64,000 nucleotides of DNA from Confluentibacter citreus (GTDB lineage Bacteria > Bacteroidota > Bacteroidia > Flavobacteriales > Flavobacteriaceae), in the NCBI RefSeq assembly GCF_002807055.1, contig NZ_NIXN01000001.1:1116001-1180000 (forward strand), in the 5' to 3' direction. The notes beneath the pieces were generated by a model. That model searched no databases. It had not been told where the DNA came from and saw nothing but the letters and a program-made list of their open reading frames with translations. The position numbers and the translations under genes were made by a program. Every line of letters begins with the position of its first letter. Positions within the stretch are counted from its first letter, which is position 1. Positions 1 through 9,673 of the stretch are shown here, piece after piece.

Positions 1-1
1 A

Positions 2-2377
2 ACCGAAGCTAAAGTTGTAGCCAAGCTTAAAGAACAGGGTATCGATAAAAACGATTTATCTCGCGAAGAATTTTTAAAACACGCTTGGGAATGGACCCAT
101 GAATACGGCGGCGTTATTCTAGAACAACTTAAAAAATTAGGATGTTCTTGTGATTGGGATAGAACCAAATTCACGATGGATGACGATATGAGTGAAGCGG
201 TTATTAAAGTATTTGTTGATTTATTTAATAAAGGATTGATTTACAGAGGTTACCGTATGGTTAATTGGGACCCAGAAGCGAAAACCACGTTGTCTGATGA
301 AGAAGTCATCTATGAAGAACGCCAAGGGAATTTATATTATCTAAAATATAAGATTGAAGGTAGCAGTGAATCGCTGACCATTGCCACCACAAGACCTGAA
401 ACCATCTTTGGTGATACCGCCATTTGTATCAACCCCAATGATGAACGATTTATACATTTAAAAGGTAAAAAAGCCATTGTGCCCATTTGTAATCGTGTCA
501 TCCCCATTATTGAAGACGATTATGTAGATATGGAATTTGGTACGGGATGTCTAAAAGTAACTCCAGCGCATGATGAAAATGATAAAAACCTAGGAGATAA
601 GCATAATCTAGACGTTGTTGATATTTTTAATGATGATGCGTCTCTTAATAGTTTCGGATTGCATTACCAAGGGAAGGACCGATTTGTAGTTAGAAAAGAG
701 ATTACCAAAGAATTGGAAGATAAAGGCTTTTTGGTTAAAACGGAAAGTCATATTAATAAAGTAGGAACTTCTGAAAGAACAAAAGCAGTCATAGAACCGA
801 GATTGTCAGATCAGTGGTTTTTGAAAATGGAAGATTTGGTAAAACCTGCCATAAAAGCAGTTTTAGGTGAAGAGGCTGAAATTAAATTATTTCCTAAGAA
901 ATTTGAAAATACTTACCGTCATTGGATGGAAAATATCCGCGATTGGAATATTTCTCGTCAGTTATTGTGGGGACAACAAATTCCAGCCTATTATTATGGC
1001 GATGGAAAAGAAGATTTTGTAGTAGCCGAAACTATAGAGGACGCTTTAAAATTAGCAAAACAAAAAACAAAAAACCAACAACTAACAACAAACAACTTAA
1101 CACAGGATACCGATGCCTTAGATACTTGGTTTAGTTCATGGCTATGGCCGATTAGTGTGTTTGATGGCATTAGACATCCAGAAAATAAAGACATAAAATA
1201 TTACTATCCCACTAACGATTTAGTGACTGGTCCCGATATTTTATTCTTTTGGGTCGCTCGTATGATAATTGCTGGCTACGAATATAAAGGTGAAAAACCT
1301 TTTGAAAACGTCTATTTAACAGGATTGGTTCGTGATAAGCAACGTCGGAAAATGAGTAAATCGCTTGGCAATTCGCCTGATGCTTTAAAACTCATTGAAG
1401 AATACAGTGCCGATGGCGTTCGTGTGGGATTGCTATTAAGTTCTGCTGCGGGTAACGATTTATTGTTTGACGAATCGCTTTGCCAGCAAGGTAAAGGCTT
1501 TGGAAATAAAGTATGGAACGCCTACCGTTTGGTTGATGGTTGGGAAATTGATGACGCCATTCCGCAACCAAATTCCAGCAAGATAGCGATTGATTGGTAC
1601 GAATCTAAGTTCCAAAAAGCATTATTAGAGATAGAAGACCACTTTAGTAAATACAGATTGAGCGATGCGTTAATGGCCATTTACAAATTGATTTTTGATG
1701 ATTTTTGTGGTTGGTTTTTAGAAATGATAAAACCAGAATACCAAAAGCCAATAGATGCCAAAACATTTAAAAGTGCCATTGCTATTTTTGAAAACAACTT
1801 AAAATTAATGCATCCATTTATGCCATTTTTAACGGAAGATATTTGGCATTATATTTCTGAAAGAACCCCAGAAGAGGCTTTGATTATTTCAAAATGGCCA
1901 GCGCCAAAATCGATAAATGAGACCATTATTGCCGAATTTGAATTTTCTTCGGAAGTGATATCAGGCATTCGAAATATTAGAAAACAAAAAAACATAGCTT
2001 TCAAAGATGCTATCGCTTTTTCAGTCATTAATAATGAAAAAGCCCATACAACTTTTGACGATGTTATTATTAAGCTCGGAAATCTAGAAGCTATAAACTA
2101 TGTTTCAGAAGCTGTTGATGGCGCTTTAACCTTTAGGGTGAAATCCAATGAATATTTTGTGCCTATGGGTTCTGTAAATGTGGAAGAAGAAATTAAAAAA
2201 CTAACGGACGAGTTAAATTACACCGAAGGTTTTTTAAAATCGGTGCAAAATAAACTATCGAACGAGCGTTTTGTTGCAGGCGCACCAGAACAGGTTATTG
2301 CCAACGAACGCAAAAAAGAAGCTGATGCCTTAGCTAAAATTGAAACTTTGAAAACAAGCTTGGCAAGTTTAGAATAA
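2..2377 (+). CDS. valS: valine--tRNA ligase, 5' end outside window
   Basis: Charges tRNA-Val with valine in the cytoplasm. The reading frame is open from base 2, so the first 80-90 residues, including the HIGH signature of class I synthetases, lie before the window; 791 residues remain. Visible features are the CP1 editing domain (TTRPETIFGDTAICINP, then TPAHDEND), the KMSKS loop (RRKMSKSLGNSPDAL), the anticodon-binding helical domain and the C-terminal coiled-coil arm typical of ValRS. An internal ATG at 176 is not the true start, because upstream codons encode conserved ValRS sequence (HAWEWTHEYGG). A decayed copy of part of the coiled-coil coding sequence lies at 5130-5178. Confidence 0.97.
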   Translation, partial: TEAKVVAKLKEQGIDKNDLSREEFLKHAWEWTHEYGGVILEQLKKLGCSCDWDRTKFTMDDDMSEAVIKVFVDLFNKGLIYRGYRMVNWDPEAKTTLSDEEVIYEERQGNLYYLKYKIEGSSESLTIATTRPETIFGDTAICINPNDERFIHLKGKKAIVPICNRVIPIIEDDYVDMEFGTGCLKVTPAHDENDKNLGDKHNLDVVDIFNDDASLNSFGLHYQGKDRFVVRKEITKELEDKGFLVKTESHINKVGTSERTKAVIEPRLSDQWFLKMEDLVKPAIKAVLGEEAEIKLFPKKFENTYRHWMENIRDWNISRQLLWGQQIPAYYYGDGKEDFVVAETIEDALKLAKQKTKNQQLTTNNLTQDTDALDTWFSSWLWPISVFDGIRHPENKDIKYYYPTNDLVTGPDILFFWVARMIIAGYEYKGEKPFENVYLTGLVRDKQRRKMSKSLGNSPDALKLIEEYSADGVRVGLLLSSAAGNDLLFDESLCQQGKGFGNKVWNAYRLVDGWEIDDAIPQPNSSKIAIDWYESKFQKALLEIEDHFSKYRLSDALMAIYKLIFDDFCGWFLEMIKPEYQKPIDAKTFKSAIAIFENNLKLMHPFMPFLTEDIWHYISERTPEEALIISKWPAPKSINETIIAEFEFSSEVISGIRNIRKQKNIAFKDAIAFSVINNEKAHTTFDDVIIKLGNLEAINYVSEAVDGALTFRVKSNEYFVPMGSVNVEEEIKKLTDELNYTEGFLKSVQNKLSNERFVAGAPEQVIANERKKEADALAKIETLKTSLASLE

Positions 2378-2398
2378 GTTTTTCAGATACTAAGTGTT

Positions 2399-2794
2399 TT
2401 AAATTCTAGTTCTAGAAACTTCTGTTCCAGTAGGATATTTTAAATCACCTTGGTTTTCAACAGTTATGAATAATTCTTTAAAGTCGAATGGTGTTACCGT
2501 TTTTAAAGTTGATTTCTCAGCATTATCAATTATTAACTGACCAACGTTTTTAATACCGTGTTCCTCTGTAACAATCCAAACACTGTAATTATTTCCAGAT
2601 GGCTTTAATCTGTCTGGACTTGCTAAGTTTTTAGCTGTTATTTCAAGTGTGATATTTTTATTGCTATCCGTTTTTTTCTTCGCAGAAATATCGGCAGCTG
2701 GTACTAAGTTTGAGATTGGGAATGTTGCACTTGTAGCACAAGAATTGAGAACTAAAATAGATACTACTATTAGTAAAGTTTTTATTGTATTCAT
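2399..2794 (-). CDS. small putative lipoprotein of unknown function
   Basis: A 131-residue protein with an N-terminal signal peptide ending in a lipobox (VLNSC, Cys19), so probably membrane-anchored outside the cytoplasm. The mature part is mostly beta-strand-like and has no motif I recognise. It converges with valS, 21 bases from that stop codon, and lies downstream of the two-component genes on the same strand but separated from them by 311 bases, so it is probably a separate transcript. Function unknown. Confidence 0.75.
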   Translation of the reverse strand: MNTIKTLLIVVSILVLNSCATSATFPISNLVPAADISAKKKTDSNKNITLEITAKNLASPDRLKPSGNNYSVWIVTEEHGIKNVGQLIIDNAEKSTLKTVTPFDFKELFITVENQGDLKYPTGTEVSRTRI

Positions 2795-3105
2795 GTTTTC
2801 TTAATTTTTAAAATTTCTTACTCTTAATGTTTTTCAGATGACACACCTTTAAAATGCCAGGTCATTTTTTACTATTTGCTACAACTATAATGATATGAAA
2901 TCGGTTGAATGATTTATGCGGAGAGAAATGATTCCGATAGTTATTGGAACAACAAATGTAAACCAAATTATTAGTCTTTTAGGATAAAGGCAAACAATTA
3001 AAAAATAATCAACAATTGATGGTTTAATCTTTGTGAAAAACAAATTTTTAACGAGCTTTTATCAACTAACTCTAATCCATTTTTTTTTATTATCGCGCTG
3101 TTTTT
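2795..3105. other. intergenic region upstream of the lipoprotein gene
   Basis: 311 bases without a gene. On the minus strand it contains TACATTTG (2953-2960 in plus coordinates), a perfect match to the Bacteroidetes -7 element TAnnTTTG. No TTTG lies at the expected 18-20 base distance, so it is only a possible promoter for the lipoprotein gene. Nothing else recognisable was seen. Confidence 0.35.
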
Positions 3106-3504
3106 CTATAGCGTTTTAATCAAATCTATTAACTTATCCTTAGTAATAGGTTTAATGATATAATCAGAAACTTCATTAATTGATTTTGCTCGTGTAATGT
3201 CATCGTGGGAAATAGATGAAGAGCAGATGTAAATAGTAATCTTTTTTCCTATTAAAGGGTTAAGTTTTGTGAATTCCTCAAGAAACTGCCAACCGTTCAT
3301 AATGGGCATGCTAAGGTCTAAAAGAATAATTTCAGGTAATGCATCAACATTATCTTTGTTTTCCTTTATAAAATTTATAGCATCCAAACCATTCCCAAAA
3401 ACCTTTATAAGGTCAACTAGGTTAGTTTGCTCGACAACTTTTTTTGTTAAAAAGACGAAAATGTTATCATCATCAATGAGTGTTAGGGTCTTTATTGGGT
3501 TCAT
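3106..3504 (-). CDS. single-domain response regulator
   Basis: A 132-residue CheY-like receiver with no output domain. The acidic pocket is Asp11-Asp13 (TLIDDDN), the phospho-acceptor is Asp63 (IILLDLSMPIMNGW) and the conserved Lys is 118 (DYIIKPITKDKL). Its start overlaps the stop of the upstream histidine kinase by 4 bases (ATGA), so the two are translationally coupled and almost certainly form a cognate pair. The output must pass to another protein by phosphotransfer or by protein contact. Its target cannot be deduced from the sequence. Confidence 0.93.
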   Translation of the reverse strand: MNPIKTLTLIDDDNIFVFLTKKVVEQTNLVDLIKVFGNGLDAINFIKENKDNVDALPEIILLDLSMPIMNGWQFLEEFTKLNPLIGKKITIYICSSSISHDDITRAKSINEVSDYIIKPITKDKLIDLIKTL

Positions 3505-4988
3505 GTGTTTTGGGGTTTAAATTCTACAAAAAAAGTACTGCCTTGTTCGGGTTGGCTCTCCGCCCAAATTTTTCCATTCATAGCTTCAACTTGGGTTTTT
3601 GTCATAAACAAACCAAATCCTTTGGCATCTGGATGTCTGTGAAATGTTTTACGGATTTTAAAAATTTGATCTTTGTGTAATACCAAATCAATCCCCAATC
3701 CATTATCGGCTACCGATAAAATAACAGCATTATTTGCTTCCTTTTTAGTTGCTATTTTAATTATCGGTTTCCTGTCTGGGGATTTATACTTAAGCGCGTT
3801 ACTGATTAAATTTGTTAAAATGCTTTCCATATATTTTTGAGGAAAATAAATTGTAGAAGCTTGATTTAAGTCAATTTGAATATCGGCATCATATTCTTGG
3901 ATTTGTGTTTCGAAGCCAATCAAAACCTTTTCTAAACAATCTTTCAAAATTATATGGTCTGATTTCATTTCAGTGTCTTGTTTCACTTGTATCGACTCTA
4001 CCAATTCATTGAAAACATCCATTAAATGATTTACAACTGGTTTTATTTTGCCTAACACTTCATTGCGTTCATCCTCATCCTGGCTTTGTTCTACATAATC
4101 AACTAACATGGATATATTTACCAATGGCGCTCTTAAATTATGGGAAACAATATTGCAGAAATCAACAAGTTGTGTATTTTTTAATTCCAATATATGGGCG
4201 TGTTCAATCGCTTTTTCGTTACTCTTCTTGATTTGTTCCTCGCCTTTTTTTCTTTCTGTAATATCCGATCTAATTGCAACATATTGGTAAGGTTTGCCAG
4301 CATGATTTAAAAAAGGGACTATGGTAGTATCTACCCAATAGGTAGAACCGTCTTTCGCTCTGTTTTTAAGTTCGCCCTTCCACACACGGCCCTTCGCTAT
4401 GGTTGTCCAAAGTTCCTTTATAAATTCTTTCGAGTGATATCCCGAATTTATAATACGATGGTCTTGTCCAATTAATTCTTTGGTGGAATATTTTGAGATT
4501 TTGCAAAAGTTATCATTTACGTGCGTAATAATGCCTTTTTGGTCGGTAATCGCAACAATAGCTGATTCGTCAAGCGCATACTTATAATCCGAAATTTCCT
4601 TTAATATCTTTTTAAGTTCTTCTTCTCCTTTTTTTCTATCTGTTATGTCAGAACGAATGGCAACGTATTGGTATGGTTTATTATTCTCATTTAAAAACGG
4701 TACAATCGTGGTGTCCACCCAATAAACAGTACCATCTTTTGCCTTATTTTTCAGTTCGCCTTTCCATACTTTACCGTTGGCAATCGTCGTCCAAAGTTCC
4801 TTAATAAACGCTTTGGAATGATATCCGGAATTTATAATTCGATGGTCTTGCCCTATTAACTCTTCGGCAGTGTACTTTGATATATTACAGAAATTATCAT
4901 TTACATAGTTGATGATTCCTTTTTGATCCGTAATTGCTACGATAGATGATTCATCGAGAGCATATTTGTAATCTGTTATTTTCTCCAT
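3501..4988 (-). CDS. double-PAS sensor histidine kinase
   Basis: A 495-residue cytoplasmic kinase with no membrane segment or signal peptide. Two PAS domains (about residues 6-122 and 134-250) are followed by a short linker, a HisKA-type dimerisation helix with phospho-acceptor His283 (CNIVSHNLRAPLVN), and an ATPase domain with N box (LISNALKY), G1 (VADNGLGID) and G2 (GFGLFMTK) motifs. The SHNLRAP form of the H box is common in Bacteroidetes kinases. The two PAS copies are about 85 percent identical at protein level, evidence of an internal duplication. It is coupled to the downstream receiver gene. The ligand is unknown; a soluble PAS kinase usually senses redox state, gas or a small molecule. 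Confidence 0.93.
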   Translation of the reverse strand: MEKITDYKYALDESSIVAITDQKGIINYVNDNFCNISKYTAEELIGQDHRIINSGYHSKAFIKELWTTIANGKVWKGELKNKAKDGTVYWVDTTIVPFLNENNKPYQYVAIRSDITDRKKGEEELKKILKEISDYKYALDESAIVAITDQKGIITHVNDNFCKISKYSTKELIGQDHRIINSGYHSKEFIKELWTTIAKGRVWKGELKNRAKDGSTYWVDTTIVPFLNHAGKPYQYVAIRSDITERKKGEEQIKKSNEKAIEHAHILELKNTQLVDFCNIVSHNLRAPLVNISMLVDYVEQSQDEDERNEVLGKIKPVVNHLMDVFNELVESIQVKQDTEMKSDHIILKDCLEKVLIGFETQIQEYDADIQIDLNQASTIYFPQKYMESILTNLISNALKYKSPDRKPIIKIATKKEANNAVILSVADNGLGIDLVLHKDQIFKIRKTFHRHPDAKGFGLFMTKTQVEAMNGKIWAESQPEQGSTFFVEFKPQNT

Positions 4989-5525
4989 GATCCATTAAAT
5001 TTAGTGTTGGTTTGTTTTAGGTAAGGCAAAATAGATCTAAAGTATCAACTAAGCGTCAGCTAATATTATAATTAGACATAAAACGAAGTTATGATTTTTT
5101 TCTGACAAATTCAACAATAAAAGAAAACAGACGGGTTAAATTTCACCGAAAGGTTTTTAAAATTGGTGCAAAATAAACAGATGAAATAAGGATGAATAAT
5201 TTATAACTAACCTAAAATGAATACGATAACTTCATTAAAATTGCTATGGTTAAATTGTAATTTGACTGGTATTTATTAAGGTTTTGGAAGGTTTATTTAA
5301 CGTGTTTTTTGTAAAAAATGTAACTTTTACAAAACTTTTACTCATAAGATTAACGCTTAGCTCTACATAGTGGGATTGTGGAGTTAAATCAAATATTTGG
5401 TTTTGGAGTTTTAGAAATTGAAAGATTTCATTGCTAAAGCATTTAATGTCTTATTTTAATTATCAATAATTTGAGTTTAGATAGGGTATAAATTACTATA
5501 AAATAAAACTTTCCAGAAGAAACAA
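4989..5525. other. long intergenic region with a valS remnant
   Basis: 537 bases without a convincing gene, between the kinase start and the end of ttcA. Bases 5130-5178 match 2207-2255 inside valS at 44 of 49 positions in the same orientation, so part of the valS 3' end was copied here and has decayed. There is also a perfect 7-base inverted repeat (TGTAAAA/TTTTACA, 5310-5331). CTATTTTG on the minus strand near 5029 resembles a -7 element for the kinase gene but is one base short. Nothing else recognised. Confidence 0.6.
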
Positions 5526-6320
5526 TTAAATTAAAATGTCTTCAACAATCTTACTTTCAAGCGTATTGAAATCATAAAGATTACGATCTAGCAAATGAGA
5601 CGGATACACGTTTTGCAACGCATGCATCATAATGGTGCTTCGGTCTGGGAATTCGGTTTCCCAATCGGCTATCATTTGCTTTACTTTTTTACGTTGTAAA
5701 TTTTCTTGTGAACCACACAAATTACATGGTATTATAGGGAAATTCATGACATTGGCATACGCTTCAATATCACTTTCGTTACAAAATGCCAAAGGCCTAA
5801 GAATGATTAAATCGCCTGCATCATTCTTAAATTTAGGCGGCATGGTTTCCATTTTTCCAGCAAAGAAGAAGTTGAGGAAAAAGGTTTCCAATATATCATT
5901 TTTGTGATGTCCAAGTGCCAACTTATTGCATTTCAAATCCCGAGCGGCTTCATAAAGTGTACCGCGACGTAATCTGGAACATAAACTGCAAGTGGTTTTG
6001 CCTTCTGGCGTTTTCTCCATCACAATTTTATAGGTATTTTTCTCTATAATTTTATAGTTTACACCTAAGGCATTCAGGTAACTTGGTAATACTTCTACAG
6101 GAAATCCAGGTTGCTTTTGATCTAAATTAACAGCTATAATGTCAAAAGAAATAGGAGCGACCTTTTGGAAATAAAGCATCATGTGCAATAACGTATAGCT
6201 GTCTTTTCCTCCAGAAAGGCATACCATAATGCGGTCGCCTTCTTCAATCATCGAGAATTGCGCAATGGCTTCAGCGGTGGCACGTTGTATTTTTTTTGTA
6301 ACCTGTTTTGTAGCTTCCAT
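5526..6320 (-). CDS. ttcA: tRNA 2-thiocytidine synthetase TtcA family
   Basis: Thiolates cytidine 32 in a subset of tRNAs, using ATP and a [4Fe-4S] cluster. The 264-residue protein shows the PP-loop SGGKDS (residues 36-41), the central CSLC pair (Cys111, Cys114) and a late CNLC pair (Cys199, Cys202), the arrangement expected of TtcA. It is the last gene of a three-gene minus-strand run behind the beta-mannosidase and CIA30 genes, with a 34-base gap to the latter. Other PP-loop sulfurtransferases such as TtuA-like enzymes have extra zinc fingers that are not seen here. Confidence 0.9.
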   Translation of the reverse strand: MEATKQVTKKIQRATAEAIAQFSMIEEGDRIMVCLSGGKDSYTLLHMMLYFQKVAPISFDIIAVNLDQKQPGFPVEVLPSYLNALGVNYKIIEKNTYKIVMEKTPEGKTTCSLCSRLRRGTLYEAARDLKCNKLALGHHKNDILETFFLNFFFAGKMETMPPKFKNDAGDLIILRPLAFCNESDIEAYANVMNFPIIPCNLCGSQENLQRKKVKQMIADWETEFPDRSTIMMHALQNVYPSHLLDRNLYDFNTLESKIVEDILI

Positions 6321-6354
6321 GGTTGCAAAAATAATATTTAGATGGTTAAGTTTA

Positions 6355-6837
6355 TTATTTTAACCCTATATAATCAATTTCAAGTTTAAAAGATTCTTCT
6401 TTTTTGTTGCCAATTAAAAAAGCAATAAGGGCCATTTGTTTTCCCGGATAATTTTCTATGTCTAATTTTTTACCACGAAAGGCAGGACGCATCATTGAAA
6501 AAGGAATGGTTATATTTTCCCAATCTCCAGAAGTTTTAAAGGGAAAGATGTAAGCATGTTTATCGTTTAAATGTGTTTTAATCCGGAATTGATATGTTTT
6601 ACCATCACCCCTTAATTTTATAGTTGTTTCAGTAAAAGCCTCCACCATAATAGTGTCAAATTTATACTGAACCATGGCAAAACCACCATTATTTTTCAAG
6701 GACACATCACCTTTAAAAACGCCTGTTTCAGAATCACTTTTGTTGATACTGGCATTAGAAACGCCACCCATAACCATATCGTTTACAATCTTCCAATTAG
6801 AAATATCACTTTCAGAATTAAAATTAAATAAAGTCAT
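6355..6837 (-). CDS. CIA30-family protein
   Basis: A 160-residue protein that is one CIA30 domain (family named after the complex I assembly factor CIA30/NDUFAF1), recognised from the N-terminal [13 protein letters not shown] motif and the jelly-roll-like pattern through RIKTHLND and [11 protein letters not shown]. There is no signal peptide. Bacterial members are widespread, often annotated only by family, and may bind carbohydrate or act as assembly factors. It lies between beta-mannosidase and ttcA with short gaps (37 and 34 bases), which suggests co-transcription but not a shared pathway. Precise function unknown. Confidence 0.85.
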   Translation of the reverse strand: MTLFNFNSESDISNWKIVNDMVMGGVSNASINKSDSETGVFKGDVSLKNNGGFAMVQYKFDTIMVEAFTETTIKLRGDGKTYQFRIKTHLNDKHAYIFPFKTSGDWENITIPFSMMRPAFRGKKLDIENYPGKQMALIAFLIGNKKEESFKLEIDYIGLK

Positions 6838-6874
6838 AACTGTTTTGATATTTTAATCGAAGGTGAAAAATATA

Positions 6875-9526
6875 TTAATGACTACCAAAAGCCGTTTTAA
6901 GCCTATTGGTAAATTGTTTTAATAATGATATTCCAGAATCATTATAAGTATCAACCAAGGTAATTACTTTTATTTTTGCATCAAACGCTTCCAAAGTTTC
7001 TGATTCTGTTTTTTTAATGCTGACTGTTTTTTCGGTATTTGGTAACATATCAAAATAATTATCAGAAAAATTATGACTTGAACCAGAAGCTAAAAAAACA
7101 TTTTTGGCCAGTTTTTTGGTTTTTAAGGTAACTATAAAGTAATCGTTAGCTTCTGTTGTAGAATATGTTAATTCGGGTTTTGGCAGGTTTAGGTTTTTAA
7201 ATGCCGATAAATACACTATGTTTTCTGTAATTATCGTATTGTCCTCAGTATTCAATAATTCCGCTTTCAGCAACACCTTGGTAGAATCTACAGCGGTTAA
7301 AAAATTGTTCTTTAATAAGCTGATATATTTTTTCGATTGATTTTCTTTAACTTCAATAGTTTCTTGCTGTTGCTTCAAAAGATTGCCTTCAAAATCAATG
7401 GCACTGATTTTTAATGTAGCGCTAATGGGCTTTAGCGAATCTGAAACTACGAATACATCAAGATGTTCCCCTTTATCTTCAAAACTGATTAAAAAGTTTT
7501 CAAAGGATTTTTTTGCGGTGTAATGCAAGGCTTTCCATTTGCCATAATAATCGATGCTAGACCATGATGCCACAGGCCAGCAGTCGTTAATCTGCCAGTA
7601 CAAACTGCCCATGCAACGGTCTCTGTTCCTTCTGTGCGCTTCAATACCAACTTGTACACCGTAGGATTGCAACAACTGACTTACATACAGAAAACTCGCA
7701 AAATCCTTAGGGCTTTTGTAGTAACGAAGCATATAATCTTCAATAGTTTCATTGCCAATGCTTGAGCGTTGGTGCGATTTCATAACATCGGAATAAATAT
7801 TGTGGTCTTCTGGAATGGTATATTTTTCTACCGACGAAAATTCAGGAAACGACTGAAAACCGTATTCAGACATAAAACGGGGTATGGCCGTGTTGTATTT
7901 TTCAAAAGGTTCTTTGCCCCACCAAACCATCCAATAATGTGCGTCTCCTTTGTCATGCGATTCTTTTCCACCAATATCACTGCCCGGCGACGATGGCCAA
8001 TAAGGACGCGCCGAATCATAATCAGTAACTACTTCTGACAATATTTTGTGGAAAATAGTTTCGTACGTATTCCAAATGGTATTAGCGATGTCTTTGGATT
8101 GTTCTCTGGTTATTTTATCTTTCCAACCCCAACTTTCCCAAGCGATGAGTGCTTCATTATTCCCGCACCAAAGCGCAATAGACGTGTGGTTTCTTAGCCT
8201 TTTAACATTATCTATGGCCTCTTTTTTTACATTTTCTAAAAATTGTGAGTCGTCAGGGTACATAGAACAAGCGAACATGAAATCTTGCCAAACCAAGAGT
8301 CCCATCTCGTCGCAGAGTTCGTAAAACGCATCATTCTCATAAATACCACCGCCCCAAACGCGTATCATATTCATATTGGCAGCTTTCGCAGAAGATAGGA
8401 TATGTTCGTAATTCTCTTTTTTGGCTCGGGTTAGAAATACATCTTGAGGAATATAATTGGCACCTTTCATAAACACAGGATGACCATTGACTTTAAAGTA
8501 AAACGAGGTGCCAAATGCATCGGGTTCCCTAATTAATTCGATGGTTCTTAATCCTATTTTATGCGATTTGGAATCTTCATAGTCGTTGGAAGTCAGTTTT
8601 ACTTCAACAGTGTATAAATTTTGCTCGCCCATGCCGTTGGGCCACCATAATTGCGGGTTTTCAATCTCAAAAGGAATGCTGAGATTATTTTTGCCATTGG
8701 TTAATTCTAAATTAACCGTTTTTATGGACTCGCCATTTATGAATATTTCCGCTTTTGCCTTATTGCTCTTGCCTGTAGCATCGACTTCAACAACAGCGGT
8801 CATGTTGGCTTTTTCAGCAATATTATTTTGTTGGATAAAAACGTCTTCAATTTTAAGATGGTTCCAACTTCTTAATGTTATGGGTTTCCAAATACCCGAT
8901 GTCACCAGTCGAGGGCCCCAATCCCATCCAAAATGATAGCCTGCTTTTCTGGTAAACGGACTGACATGTTTTTCGCCTTGCACTTGTCCTATTTTAGCAA
9001 GGTCGTTATCAGATAAAGGAAGTTTATAACCCAAAGCATCATGTTTTTCAACACCTTTATTGATTGGAGATTCAAAATGGATTTGTAATAGATTGTCTCC
9101 TTCCTTTAGAAATGGCTTGGCATCAACGCTGTAATGGAGAAACATATTATCTGTTTCAAGGAATAAAGAATCATTTAAATATATTTTGCTATACGTGTCG
9201 AGTCCCGAAAAATCTAATTCAATATGTTGTTTTGAAATATCTTTTTTACTTAGATTGAACGTGGTTTGGTAATGCCAATCGGTTTTATCTATCCATTGTA
9301 AATCATGCTCATTTAGGCGATAGTATGGGTCTTCTATTTTTTCGAGAGAAAGTAAATCTGTATGAACCGTGCCGGGAACGTTTGCTTGATTCCATAAGGT
9401 ATCTTGGGAATTTTTAAAACTCCAATCCTTATCTAATTTAATCTCTGAAACCGAAGAAACTTTACAACTCAATATGCATAGGATGATTAAAAGTGAAAGT
9501 AGTCCATAATTTATGAATTTATGCAT
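6875..9526 (-). CDS. GH2 beta-mannosidase, lipoprotein
   Basis: An 883-residue glycoside hydrolase family 2 enzyme predicted to remove beta-1,4-linked mannose from oligosaccharides. It has a signal peptide with lipobox ILSC (Cys21), so it is lipid-anchored. The order is jelly-roll sugar-binding domain, immunoglobulin-like domain, TIM barrel, then C-terminal beta domains. Acid/base Glu458 sits in WCGNNEALIAW and the nucleophile Glu554 in FMSEYGFQSFP; the WCGNNE form is typical of beta-mannosidases rather than beta-galactosidases. It heads a minus-strand run with the CIA30 and ttcA genes. No SusC/SusD pair is nearby, so it is not in a classical polysaccharide utilisation locus here. Confidence 0.93.
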   Translation of the reverse strand: MHKFINYGLLSLLIILCILSCKVSSVSEIKLDKDWSFKNSQDTLWNQANVPGTVHTDLLSLEKIEDPYYRLNEHDLQWIDKTDWHYQTTFNLSKKDISKQHIELDFSGLDTYSKIYLNDSLFLETDNMFLHYSVDAKPFLKEGDNLLQIHFESPINKGVEKHDALGYKLPLSDNDLAKIGQVQGEKHVSPFTRKAGYHFGWDWGPRLVTSGIWKPITLRSWNHLKIEDVFIQQNNIAEKANMTAVVEVDATGKSNKAKAEIFINGESIKTVNLELTNGKNNLSIPFEIENPQLWWPNGMGEQNLYTVEVKLTSNDYEDSKSHKIGLRTIELIREPDAFGTSFYFKVNGHPVFMKGANYIPQDVFLTRAKKENYEHILSSAKAANMNMIRVWGGGIYENDAFYELCDEMGLLVWQDFMFACSMYPDDSQFLENVKKEAIDNVKRLRNHTSIALWCGNNEALIAWESWGWKDKITREQSKDIANTIWNTYETIFHKILSEVVTDYDSARPYWPSSPGSDIGGKESHDKGDAHYWMVWWGKEPFEKYNTAIPRFMSEYGFQSFPEFSSVEKYTIPEDHNIYSDVMKSHQRSSIGNETIEDYMLRYYKSPKDFASFLYVSQLLQSYGVQVGIEAHRRNRDRCMGSLYWQINDCWPVASWSSIDYYGKWKALHYTAKKSFENFLISFEDKGEHLDVFVVSDSLKPISATLKISAIDFEGNLLKQQQETIEVKENQSKKYISLLKNNFLTAVDSTKVLLKAELLNTEDNTIITENIVYLSAFKNLNLPKPELTYSTTEANDYFIVTLKTKKLAKNVFLASGSSHNFSDNYFDMLPNTEKTVSIKKTESETLEAFDAKIKVITLVDTYNDSGISLLKQFTNRLKTAFGSH

Positions 9527-9622
9527 TGCATAATTTTTTAATGCCCATGTGGTTAGTTTTAGATGGTTTTATATAAGCAGGCAAACGAAAGTAATTGAAA
9601 ATTTGTTCAAATTCAAATAAAC

Positions 9623-9650
9623 AAAAAAGACTGCGTATTATGGCAGTCTT
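9623..9650 (-). terminator. rho-independent terminator of metK
   Basis: An 8-base-pair stem AAGACTGC / GCAGTCTT with an 8-base loop, followed on the minus strand by a run of T (A run 9623-9628 on the plus strand). It sits 24 bases after the metK stop codon and separates metK from the beta-mannosidase operon. Confidence 0.85.
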
Positions 9651-9673
9651 AATTACATTTTTAAAAGTTGTTT

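Noticed and set aside
6875-9526. A polysaccharide utilisation locus around the GH2 enzymes
   Set aside because: No SusC/SusD pair, hybrid two-component sensor or further CAZymes adjoin either GH2 gene.
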